Assembly (NCBI GenBank): GCA_015055815.1
Contig: SVHM01000002.1
Coordinates: forward strand, 108,296-172,295
Reading direction: 5' to 3'
Length of the DNA: 64,000 bases
Source: Clostridiales bacterium
Lineage (GTDB): Bacteria; Bacillota; Clostridia; Christensenellales; UBA1242
A model generated the notes under the pieces. That model did no database searches. It was not told the origin of the DNA and saw nothing but the letters and a program-made list of their open reading frames with translations. Shown in pieces: positions 26,590 to 34,092 of this stretch. The translations under genes were made by a program, and so were the position numbers. How positions within the stretch are numbered: the stretch's first letter is position 1; each line of letters opens with the position of its first letter.

Positions 26590-26725
26590 ACCCATGAGCA
26601 TACAGATTTCATCTGTTTGTTTCTTTCAGAAACTGTCGAACCGGTATTCATTGGGTTTTCGGAATGCTAGACATTCCACCCAATGAAATATATTTGCTTA
26701 CGCAAACATAGACGCCTTCCCACGT
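26590..26725 (+). repeat. tRNA-tail element, copy A (after tRNA-Arg)
   Basis: Starts with an inverted copy of the tRNA-Arg T-arm and acceptor strand: ACCCATGAG (26590-26598) and GTCGAACC (26635-26642) mirror 26537-26545 and 26527-26534. It is split by two small hairpins: ACAGAT-TTC-ATCTGT (26602-26616) and GTTTCT-TTC-AGAAAC (26619-26633). A nested hairpin follows (CATTGGGT...ACCCAATG, 26649-26685, with inner GGAATG/CATTCC), then TTTGC-TTAC-GCAAA (26693-26706). It ends at the second tRNA 3'-end copy. No coding potential. Confidence 0.8.
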
Positions 26726-26769
26726 GGTGCACCACAAAAACAAGAGCGCTTTCGCTCTTTTTTTGTTGG
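26726..26769 (+). repeat. 44-nt direct repeat, copy 2 (orphan tRNA 3' end plus terminator)
   Basis: Second copy of the tRNA-Arg 3' tail and terminator without a tRNA body in front. Upstream of it only a degenerate T-arm remnant (CTTCCCACGTGG) is visible. It looks like a former tRNA end displaced by copy A. Confidence 0.88.
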
Positions 26770-26864
26770 CCCCATAGGAGTCACAAGTCTTTGACTTGTA
26801 GATAACTAAGTTATCTTGAAACCCAAACAAGTTTGGGAAGGTAGTCGGGACCCCGTCAACTTCG
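26770..26864 (+). repeat. tRNA-tail element, copy C (older, truncated)
   Basis: Same plan as copy A. The inverted tRNA-Arg T-arm, CCCATAGGAGTC (26771-26782) and AAACCCAAAC (26819-26828), is interrupted by two hairpins: ACAAGTC-TTT-GACTTGT (26783-26799) and AGATAAC-TAA-GTTATCT (26800-26816). A stem CCCAAAC/GTTTGGG (26822-26837) follows, then the 24-nt core 26841-26864 (GTAGTCGGGACC + CCGTCAACTTCG). The expected third tRNA 3' end is missing, so the right end has decayed. Confidence 0.78.
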
Positions 26865-26908
26865 CCTTCATCTATAATCAACAGCAAGCATGATAGAGAA
26901 GAAGATCT

Positions 26909-26946
26909 AAAAAAGATGCCCATTTTTATGGACACCTTTATTTTTT
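26909..26946 (-). terminator. Terminator for the gene at 26960-27928
   Basis: On the minus strand GGTGTCCAT / ATGGGCATC (with two mismatches) around an A-rich loop, ending in TTTTTT. The plus strand also carries a T run, so it may insulate the element region from both sides. The stretch 26865-26908 holds nothing else I can name. Confidence 0.6.
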
Positions 26947-26959
26947 AGAAATCACCCAA

Positions 26960-27928
26960 TTAGAACGTATATTTATTGTTAACATAGTCATTTGCGTCAG
27001 AAATCTTATCGCAAATTTCTGCTGTTGAAAGATCAAAAGCATCAACTGTTGCTTGATAAGGAATAATATATTCTTTTACATTAGCGATACAGTTTAACAA
27101 GGTGTTTTGTTGGTCGGTTGTTAATGCACTAAAATCAATATGCTCAGAGTTATCATTATTAGAATCCACAGAAACATCAAACCCTTTGTAATCTGTCAAA
27201 TCATTGATATTACCTTCAAAACAACGTATAAAACTTACATTGGTAGAAATATACTCACCATTGACTTTGTTTGCTGACATATCTTCTTGATATTGTTTAG
27301 AAGTTACCCCATTTATATTTAGATTGAATAAATAAACCTTACCTTCTTTGATATTATATCTATAACATGGATAATAACAATCATCCATGTCATCATCAAA
27401 TTGCACATAGTTAAAGTCAACAAGTTCGTCACTTTTAAAATCATAATTAATTTCGTAAGCAGTATATGTATTAGAATCTCCACGAGTATATAATACATTA
27501 ACATAAACCAAACCTTTATTTTGTGTAACCAGCGTATATATATAAGATTGTTGAGTATCATCTGTCTCAGTTACTTCATCATATTGCAATGTTCCAACTT
27601 TTAACGCATTGGCTTCAACTAGATAATCTACATAAGAAATACATGCAATTGGGACCATTGTAACCATAAGTTCCGCATCTTCTTTAGTAATATCTTCCAC
27701 CCTATTTTCGGCCAATCTTAAAGTTTGCAAATTTGTCTTATCTTGACCAATATCTTCTAAAGTATCTACAGTTGCTGTAATCGCTTTGATAACTTCTTCA
27801 TCAGTAAGTTCAACCACGCTATTGTCTTTGTTTAAATATTTATTTACAACAAATACCACTCCAAAACCAAGTGCAACCACTAACAACAAACTTACTAAAA
27901 TGATTGCAAATCTTTTACCCCTTGTCAT
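26960..27928 (-). CDS. Unrecognised membrane-anchored secreted protein
   Basis: About 322 residues: basic start MTRGKRF, one N-terminal membrane helix (about 8-28), then an acidic, Tyr/Asp-rich extracellular part with beta-rich character (YIYTLVTQNKGLVYVNVLYT). No lipobox, no catalytic motif. I use ATG 27928, the second of two in-frame ATGs, because AGGAGG abuts the first. Monocistronic. Its 3' end lies beside the tRNA-Arg element. Function unknown. Confidence 0.75.
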   Translation of the reverse strand: MTRGKRFAIILVSLLLVVALGFGVVFVVNKYLNKDNSVVELTDEEVIKAITATVDTLEDIGQDKTNLQTLRLAENRVEDITKEDAELMVTMVPIACISYVDYLVEANALKVGTLQYDEVTETDDTQQSYIYTLVTQNKGLVYVNVLYTRGDSNTYTAYEINYDFKSDELVDFNYVQFDDDMDDCYYPCYRYNIKEGKVYLFNLNINGVTSKQYQEDMSANKVNGEYISTNVSFIRCFEGNINDLTDYKGFDVSVDSNNDNSEHIDFSALTTDQQNTLLNCIANVKEYIIPYQATVDAFDLSTAEICDKISDANDYVNNKYTF

Positions 27929-27962
27929 TATCATCCTCCTAAAATTTATTTATTTTTTTGTT

Positions 27963-27992
27963 AGTATACCCTTTCCCTTGAAATTTTGTCAA
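27963..27992 (-). promoter_or_regulatory. Promoter for the gene at 26960-27928
   Basis: Minus-strand TTGACA (27987-27992), 18-nt spacer, TATACT (27963-27968). Confidence 0.7.
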
Positions 27993-28026
27993 GTAAATTA
28001 AAATTATTAAAAACTAAAAACACATC

Positions 28027-28055
28027 TTGAACTGGCTAATTTTTTATGATATTAT
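28027..28055 (+). promoter_or_regulatory. Promoter abutting the ATG at 28063
   Basis: TTGAAC (28027-28032), 17-nt spacer, TATTAT (28050-28055). The predicted TSS falls at or next to the ATG, which points to a leaderless transcript. Confidence 0.55.
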
Positions 28056-28062
28056 ATATACT

Positions 28063-28938
28063 ATGGAAACAAATAACAGACTTTTTAGAATGCAAAGTAA
28101 TAATGACGAACTAAACTCTTTTACAAATAGCAACATGCCTATAAGAAGAGTTGTTATTTCTGATGATGGAGAAATCACCTTTAACCCCGATGAACATAAA
28201 TATATTTACTTTTCGAGAAGTCCAAAACATCATTACTATTACATATACAAAAAAATTCTAAAAATTATAAATGATGAATTGAAAAGAGCACACGCTGAAA
28301 ATAATTTTGAATACAACATACCGGCTAATTTAAAAAGATATTTGCCTGCTAGATTTACAAGTCTTAAACACTATACAACATTTAACACTAACGTTATTAG
28401 AAATGTACAAACATTTTTTAGAGATTATTTACCGCCCAAATATGTTGAACTTGTATCTCTAACTTACTTGAACGCATTTACAGAATTTATTAACAAATGC
28501 GTTGTTCACAACATGAAAAAAATTGACAACCCAGGCCCTGAAATTTCAGATACCGCAATTTACGGTGGAGCCTATGGAATTAATGATGCTTGGCTTGATT
28601 TACTTAAATGTTCAATTACTCATAGTGAAAATTGCACAATTTCAATAGACCAATTTTTTGATTTTTTAATAGACAATTGTTATTACTCTGAAAACACAAG
28701 ACACGACATAGAAAAACTTTCTGAAGATAAACAGTTTTTTGATATGCTTAACTATTTTACATACAAAAAACTTTTAAACCCACAATTTTACGACAGAAAC
28801 AATATAAATGATGCAATTAGATATATAGAGAAAATTGAAAGAGAACAATTATTTGCACATAAAAGAGAATTAACCCCCTACTATTTTAGACAAGTCAAAA
28901 GTAATTTTAAAAACGAAATACACGAAATGAGAGATTAA
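28063..28938 (+). CDS. Unrecognised cytosolic protein
   Basis: 291 residues from ATG 28063 (METNNRLFRMQSNNDELN). A frame to 28027 exists, but it starts inside the -35 region. Tyr/Phe/Asn-rich, predicted helical and soluble; notable stretches are YIYFSRSPKHHYYYIYKKI (about 49-67) and a C-terminal YFRQVKSNFKNEIHEMRD. No family recognised. No ribosome binding site precedes the ATG, consistent with a leaderless mRNA. Own promoter and terminator. Confidence 0.72.
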   Translation: METNNRLFRMQSNNDELNSFTNSNMPIRRVVISDDGEITFNPDEHKYIYFSRSPKHHYYYIYKKILKIINDELKRAHAENNFEYNIPANLKRYLPARFTSLKHYTTFNTNVIRNVQTFFRDYLPPKYVELVSLTYLNAFTEFINKCVVHNMKKIDNPGPEISDTAIYGGAYGINDAWLDLLKCSITHSENCTISIDQFFDFLIDNCYYSENTRHDIEKLSEDKQFFDMLNYFTYKKLLNPQFYDRNNINDAIRYIEKIEREQLFAHKRELTPYYFRQVKSNFKNEIHEMRD

Positions 28939-28975
28939 TAGTTAACTACACAATCGCTTTTAATTAAAATAATTA

Positions 28976-29007
28976 CTCTAAAGACACTTTGTTTAAGTGT
29001 CTTTTTA
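28976..29007 (+). terminator. Terminator after the gene at 28063-28938
   Basis: AAAGACACTT-TGTTT-AAGTGTCTTT followed by T-rich sequence. Confidence 0.8.
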
Positions 29008-29090
29008 TGTTAAAATAATATTACATTAGAGTAAGTTAAAATATAAAAAACACCAGCAACTATTATAAACCAATAATTACAGGAGAAAAT

Positions 29091-30224
29091 ATGATAGAAC
29101 AATTAATTGAATTTTTTGATAAACATTTAAGCAAAAATATTTTGAAAATAATTATTAGTAATAAGCAAAGTGGCAAATTTAGAAAGATAGACATTATTAA
29201 AACTGGAGACATTTACCACGTAAGCAAATATACTGAAAAACAAGTGTTTAATGAGAACTTAACGTTAGAAAATTTGAGAGATTTTTTAATTGAAAACATA
29301 GATAACTTTAAGCAATATAATTTTTTTAATGAAAATCAAGAATATATGGCAAAAGTCTCAAAAAAAGGCAAAATATTCACTTCGCATAGTACTATTCAAA
29401 CACCGTTAAAACTTCAAAATTCACACAATAAAATTAAGAATTATATAATACCAGAAGGAAGTATTGTTCCCCCACTTGTTGATATGGGAATTATGAATAA
29501 AGATGGGAAAATAATTTCAGCATCTTATAATAAATTTAAGCAAATAAATAAAGTCTTAGAAATAATAGACAAGTCTATTAAAGAGTTGAATTTAGAGTGT
29601 TTCAATATAATTGATTTTGGATGTGGCAAGTCGTATTTGACTTTCATACTTTATTATTATCTAATTGAAATTAAACATAAAAATGCAAATATCGTTGGAC
29701 TTGATTTAAAAGAAGATGTAATAAAAAACTGTAATTTAACTGCACAAAAATATGGATACAAAAATTTAAAATTCTATGTTGGAAATATTAAAGATTATGA
29801 GCCAACCTTTTCACCTGACATTGTTGTAACATTACATGCTTGCGATACTGCCACCGACTATGCACTATATAACGCAATAAACTGGAATACAAAACTAATT
29901 TTTTCTGTTCCTTGTTGCCAACATGAGTTAAATACATATTCTAAATATAATAATCTTAAAATTTTTGAAAGATATGGAATTGCTAAAGAAAGACTATCCG
30001 CAATATTCACCGATATTATAAGGTGTAATTTACTTGAATATTCATCTTATAAAGTTGATTTACTTGAATTTGTAGATATTGCCGACACTCCAAAAAACTT
30101 ACTTATTAGAGCAAAGTTATCCAAAATTCCAACTCAAATAAAAACCCAAATACTATCGGAAGTCAACGAACTGCAAGAGTTAATTGGTCATAAACAAACA
30201 CTTTACAATCTTATTATTAAATAA
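29091..30224 (+). CDS. Class I SAM-dependent methyltransferase (Methyltransf_32 type)
   Basis: 377 residues. The N-terminal 160 residues are a less conserved domain. The SAM fold begins with NIIDFGCGKSYLTFILYYYL (motif I, about 178-197), then NIVGLDLKEDVIKNC (motif II), and VTLHACDTATDYAL followed by SVPCCQHEL, which is typical of the PF13679 group. Members modify RNA or proteins, but the substrate is not known. GGAG precedes the ATG. Monocistronic. Confidence 0.85.
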   Translation: MIEQLIEFFDKHLSKNILKIIISNKQSGKFRKIDIIKTGDIYHVSKYTEKQVFNENLTLENLRDFLIENIDNFKQYNFFNENQEYMAKVSKKGKIFTSHSTIQTPLKLQNSHNKIKNYIIPEGSIVPPLVDMGIMNKDGKIISASYNKFKQINKVLEIIDKSIKELNLECFNIIDFGCGKSYLTFILYYYLIEIKHKNANIVGLDLKEDVIKNCNLTAQKYGYKNLKFYVGNIKDYEPTFSPDIVVTLHACDTATDYALYNAINWNTKLIFSVPCCQHELNTYSKYNNLKIFERYGIAKERLSAIFTDIIRCNLLEYSSYKVDLLEFVDIADTPKNLLIRAKLSKIPTQIKTQILSEVNELQELIGHKQTLYNLIIK

Positions 30225-30246
30225 TATTTTTAATGTTGATTTTTAT

Positions 30247-30276
30247 TTGACAACCACAGCCAAAATTCAATATAAT
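30247..30276 (+). promoter_or_regulatory. Promoter of the rubrerythrin gene
   Basis: TTGACA (30247-30252), 18-nt spacer, TATAAT (30271-30276), a full consensus match expected to be strong. Confidence 0.75.
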
Positions 30277-30304
30277 TTATTTAGATAGAATATATCTAAA
30301 TAAA
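30276..30304. promoter_or_regulatory. Operator-like palindrome over the rubrerythrin start site
   Basis: TTTATTTAGATA-GAATA-TATCTAAATAAA, perfect 12-bp arms with a 5-bp spacer, lying exactly over the predicted +1. A peroxide or redox repressor (PerR/Fur type) is a natural guess, but the sequence does not match the PerR box closely enough to name it. Confidence 0.6.
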
Positions 30305-30326
30305 CTAAAATTAACGGGGTAACAAA

Positions 30327-30989
30327 ATGAAAAATATAACTTATAAATGTAAACTTTGCGGTCATAAATTTGATGTTGTAGAAGGTTTAGAGCCAGTATG
30401 TCCAGTATGTGGAGCAACTGCTGAAAATCTTGAAATCATCAACGAACAACCAAAAAATAAATATACTGGAACAAAAACTGAAGAAAACTTAAGAACTGCA
30501 TTCGCAGGAGAAAGCCAAGCAAGAAATAAATATACATATTTCGCTTCAGTGGCTAAAAAAGAAGGATACGAACAAATCTCTGCCCTATTCTTAAAAACTG
30601 CAGAAAATGAAAAAGAACACGCAAAAATGTGGTTTAAAGAACTTGGCGAACTTGGTGATACTGCAACTAACTTACTAGAAGCAGCTAAAGGCGAAAACTA
30701 CGAATGGACAGACATGTATGACCAATTTGCAAAAGACGCTGAAGCAGAAGGCTTTACTGAACTTGCTGAAAAATTCAGGGGTGTTGCAATGATTGAAAAG
30801 CATCATGAAGAAAGATACAGAGCACTTCTTAATAACGTTGAAACAAAACAAGTATTTGAAAAATCTGAAGTAAAAGTTTGGGAATGTAGAAACTGTGGAC
30901 ATATCGTTGTTGGAACAAAAGCTCCTGAAACTTGTCCAGTTTGTAATCACCCACAAAGTTACTTTGAACTAAATGCTGAAAATTATTAA
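30327..30989 (+). CDS. rbr: Rubrerythrin with two rubredoxin-like domains
   Basis: NADH-linked peroxide reductase of anaerobes, 220 residues. The N-terminal rubredoxin-like domain (CKLCGHKF...CPVCGA) is followed by the diiron four-helix domain with [22 protein letters not shown] and [10 protein letters not shown] ligands, and by a C-terminal rubredoxin domain (CRNCGHIV...CPVCNH). Classical rubrerythrins have only the C-terminal rubredoxin; the extra N-terminal one places this among longer clostridial forms. A large palindrome covers its transcription start. Confidence 0.95.
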   Translation: MKNITYKCKLCGHKFDVVEGLEPVCPVCGATAENLEIINEQPKNKYTGTKTEENLRTAFAGESQARNKYTYFASVAKKEGYEQISALFLKTAENEKEHAKMWFKELGELGDTATNLLEAAKGENYEWTDMYDQFAKDAEAEGFTELAEKFRGVAMIEKHHEERYRALLNNVETKQVFEKSEVKVWECRNCGHIVVGTKAPETCPVCNHPQSYFELNAENY

Positions 30990-31015
30990 AATATATATTT
31001 TATAGCACAATAAAT

Positions 31016-31049
31016 AAAAAGTGAACTTCAAAATGAAGTTCACTTTTTT
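31016..31049. terminator. Bidirectional terminator, rubrerythrin / lipoprotein gene
   Basis: AAAAAGTGAACTTCA (31016-31030) / TGAAGTTCACTTTTT (31034-31048): perfect 15-bp stem with flanking A and T tracts between convergent genes. Confidence 0.85.
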
Positions 31050-33375
31050 AACTTTCATCTAAATAATATATTCCTTCACTTGGATAGTCATAAATAGAAA
31101 CCAAATATTTGGCGTACACATCTCGCATTCTACCCATAACTTCCATTCTGATTTTTTTACCCGTAATATCTTTTAATAGTGAAGTTTTTGATATTTTTTC
31201 TTTAGATATAATTTCACCATTACCATCTTTTCTCACAAAATATATATCAAAATCATAATCATCGTCTTCTAGAGTTGAAACATAGTACAAACATTTTGGC
31301 CCACCGATTTTCAATACCGACTTTTTATTTGCGTAGTATATTTTATCCATTTTATTCTCATCAGTAAAGTCAAAATCATTTGTAAAATACAATATTTCAG
31401 ACGGATTTGATGGTAGATTAAGCAATTCTAAATTCATTCCAGTTTCTTGAATTTTACCAAAATTTGTAGCGGTATTAATTTTAGTAGTCAATGCCAAATC
31501 TCTAAAAATATCATCCCATAATACACGTTTATTAATATGCAAACCTGTAACAATATTATCTTCATTTGGCATTCCAGACGCAACCACATTTGTATCAAGC
31601 ACTTCAACAATTCCTATCTTTGGGCTAAAAATCCCCTTAGCTTCGGGTCCTAAAACTTCTATATACAAATTGCCTATATGTCTTTGAGTAACCGCATCAA
31701 GCATAAGTTTTTTCTTATTTATATAGAAGATATGAGCAATTTTACCTTTGTGTGTGTCGTTTTCATTCCCAGCCGCATTGGCATTTGGATATACATGATA
31801 ATCTAAAAGCCCATAGTCTTTGTTTCCATGTTCATCTATAATATATGGCGCTATGTTATAGCCTTCCCACTCAACGTTATCTTGAAATGCTAAACTTGCA
31901 TTAACAATAAAATAATCAGGATGACCTTTAACTCTCTTAATTTGTTCATCATATTCAGGATAAACAATGCTATTTCCAACCTTATATGTCAAAGTCTCCC
32001 CACCTTCTTGATAAGGTACATCAACAATAAACTCGCCAAGCAATTCTTTATCGATTTTGGCATAAAGATATCCACTATTCCCTTTTAAATCAAAGTCCAC
32101 TTCAGGTACAATCAAATCATAATTTTTCAAAGGGTCTCTAACCTTTTGTTCTTCTTCTGAAATAAGTAAAATATTTAATACATCTTTCAAATCTTCATCA
32201 CATGAATATCTAATATATAAATCTTCATATGTAGAAGTTTTTTCATCAGCATTCAAAAGACTATCACTCGCAAGATTATTTCCGACATACAGGTTATAAA
32301 TATCATATTTTCTATAGTATGTACTAGATGGCTCAATTAAACCTATAGTCTCTTCACCAATAGTATCTGTAGTTTTACAATTATCTTTATCATAACCAGT
32401 ACTAAATACTTCTAACGAAAAAGTATCTCCATTAAATCTTCTTGACGGAGTAAATAGATTGAAAACATTCGGAATACTTTCAATTTTAAATCCAGTTTGC
32501 TCTTTATAACCAGGTAAAGTCTTATACAACGTTAAATTTTCTTTAACTGCACCTATATAATATATCTTTTTAAATACATTATTTACATCTTCATAAGTAT
32601 AATAAGTATGTCCCTTTTCGGCTATACTTATAAAACTATATTCATCATTAAATTTTGTTTGATTTAGATAGTCAAAATATGGAGTTTCACAATAGAATTT
32701 ATCTACCAACATTGAATCGGGAGAAGAAGCTAACAGAATTATGCTCGTACCATAACTTAACGTTACAGAGTTTGTCTCAGCATTAAAGCTTTTTTCATAC
32801 AAACCACCTTCCAACTCATACAAATTATCGTTAGTAATAGATGTTAGATATTCCCCATCAAAAGGCTTCATTTGTGCAATTGAAAATTGTTCAGATAGCA
32901 CTCCATTTAATGTTACATCAAAAGTTTTAAGATGCACACCACTCAAATCAACTACGACTTTTAAGTTTCTATTAACATTTTCTATTGAATATGTAAATTT
33001 CCTTTTTGTAGAATACAAATGTTCTTCATCAATTTCACATTTTTCATCAATTTCATCATTTTCATCTAGTACCACCATTTGATAATTAATGGGAGTTTCA
33101 ATATTGTTACCATCCATAGTAACTAATTTTGCTGAAATGCCCGTATGATCATAACCTTCTGTCAAAACAAACGAAAAACTATAACTATCTTTAAATCTAA
33201 CTTTGTCTTGATATTGCTTTGGCAATTTTAACTCAGGTTCAGCACCTTCATAGATTACCGATATTTCAAATTTATTATTATCACAAGCAGACATGAAAAA
33301 ACCGCCCAATATAGTAAGGGCAAGCATTATAACAAGCAAACAAAATTTACTAAATAAAAATTTTTTCTTTTCCAT
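31048..33375 (-). CDS. Large unrecognised surface lipoprotein
   Basis: 775 residues. Signal peptide with lipobox MSAC near residue 31, then an extracytoplasmic chain that appears beta-rich (TFDVTLNGVLSEQFSIA, KTFDVTL..., GYLYAKIDKELLGEF), suggesting several Ig- or Big-like domains, though none can be named. Rich in Tyr, Asp, Asn. No enzymatic motif. AAGGG lies upstream of the ATG. Monocistronic. Probable cell-surface protein of unknown role. Confidence 0.75.
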   Translation of the reverse strand: MEKKKFLFSKFCLLVIMLALTILGGFFMSACDNNKFEISVIYEGAEPELKLPKQYQDKVRFKDSYSFSFVLTEGYDHTGISAKLVTMDGNNIETPINYQMVVLDENDEIDEKCEIDEEHLYSTKRKFTYSIENVNRNLKVVVDLSGVHLKTFDVTLNGVLSEQFSIAQMKPFDGEYLTSITNDNLYELEGGLYEKSFNAETNSVTLSYGTSIILLASSPDSMLVDKFYCETPYFDYLNQTKFNDEYSFISIAEKGHTYYTYEDVNNVFKKIYYIGAVKENLTLYKTLPGYKEQTGFKIESIPNVFNLFTPSRRFNGDTFSLEVFSTGYDKDNCKTTDTIGEETIGLIEPSSTYYRKYDIYNLYVGNNLASDSLLNADEKTSTYEDLYIRYSCDEDLKDVLNILLISEEEQKVRDPLKNYDLIVPEVDFDLKGNSGYLYAKIDKELLGEFIVDVPYQEGGETLTYKVGNSIVYPEYDEQIKRVKGHPDYFIVNASLAFQDNVEWEGYNIAPYIIDEHGNKDYGLLDYHVYPNANAAGNENDTHKGKIAHIFYINKKKLMLDAVTQRHIGNLYIEVLGPEAKGIFSPKIGIVEVLDTNVVASGMPNEDNIVTGLHINKRVLWDDIFRDLALTTKINTATNFGKIQETGMNLELLNLPSNPSEILYFTNDFDFTDENKMDKIYYANKKSVLKIGGPKCLYYVSTLEDDDYDFDIYFVRKDGNGEIISKEKISKTSLLKDITGKKIRMEVMGRMRDVYAKYLVSIYDYPSEGIYYLDES

Positions 33376-33472
33376 TATTTCCCTTTGTCTTTATTGGTAA
33401 CAACCAAAAAACAACTATATTTATATAATATATTAACATAATATAACAATTCACGCAATTTTTTTACATAAA

Positions 33473-33502
33473 AAAACAAAAACTATGCTTTCATAGTTTT
33501 TG
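33473..33502 (-). terminator. Terminator overlapping the methyltransferase 3' end
   Basis: On the minus strand AAAAACTATG-AAAG-CATAGTTTTT followed by a T tract. The left arm and loop are the last codons and stop of the gene ending at 33483. Confidence 0.8.
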
Positions 33503-34091
33503 TTGAATGTAATATATAATACCCCTTATCTCTTTCCCAAATTTCACAATTATCAAATTTAGAAATTAGATATTTTTTTAGAGACTCTTCACCCAAATTT
33601 TTCTTAATTACAACCGTCAATGTTCCGCCATCTTCTAAACACTCAAAAGCCCCATCAACAAATTCAAATAATTTTGCCTTTCCTGTTTTAATTGGCGGGT
33701 TGGAAACTATATGTTTAAATGTATCTTTTACATCTAAAAACATATCCGAACAAATTACAAATTTAGGCTTTGTTCCGTTCAATTTGCAATTTTCTTCACT
33801 CAACTCAACTGCCGTTTTGTTTATATCAGCAAAATAAACATCAATGTTTAAAAATTTACTAAGTATAATACCAATTGGACCATACCCACAACACATATCA
33901 AGCACTTTGCCATTAAATATTTCTCCATGCTCAATTATGGATTTTATTAGTACCAAACTACCATAATCTACTTGATTTTTACTAAATACATCAGAGCAAC
34001 TTTTGAATGTGAAACTTTTATTTTGAAAAGTTGTTATAAAAGTAAAATAATCACTCTCTTGATGTTCTTTTGAAATAAAATAGTGTCTCAT
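33483..34091 (-). CDS. RsmC-like small-domain methyltransferase
   Basis: 202 residues, starting MRHYFISKEHQESDYFTF, typical of the YbxB/RsmC-like family that methylates guanine in rRNA. SAM motif VLDMCCGYGPIGIIL (about 61-75) and catalytic HIVSNPPIKTGK (NPPI, about 126-137) are present. It follows cysS with a 1-nt gap and ends in a terminator, so it is the last gene of the regulator-cysS operon. The rRNA position modified is an inference from family. Confidence 0.85.
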   Translation of the reverse strand: MRHYFISKEHQESDYFTFITTFQNKSFTFKSCSDVFSKNQVDYGSLVLIKSIIEHGEIFNGKVLDMCCGYGPIGIILSKFLNIDVYFADINKTAVELSEENCKLNGTKPKFVICSDMFLDVKDTFKHIVSNPPIKTGKAKLFEFVDGAFECLEDGGTLTVVIKKNLGEESLKKYLISKFDNCEIWERDKGYYILHSTKTMKA

Positions 34092-34092
34092 A

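Noticed and set aside
26590..26725. Integron attC site or CRISPR repeats as explanation of the tRNA-tail hairpins
   Set aside because: Hairpin stems differ in sequence from each other, there are no equal spacers or cas genes, no integrase is nearby, and the paired arms are copies of tRNA T-arms rather than attC core sites.
26648..26935. 95-codon open frame on the minus strand in the region behind tRNA-Arg
   Set aside because: It runs through hairpins, a terminator and a tRNA-derived repeat, has no ribosome binding site and an atypical Cys/Ser/Gly-rich composition; the structured repeat explains the lack of stops.
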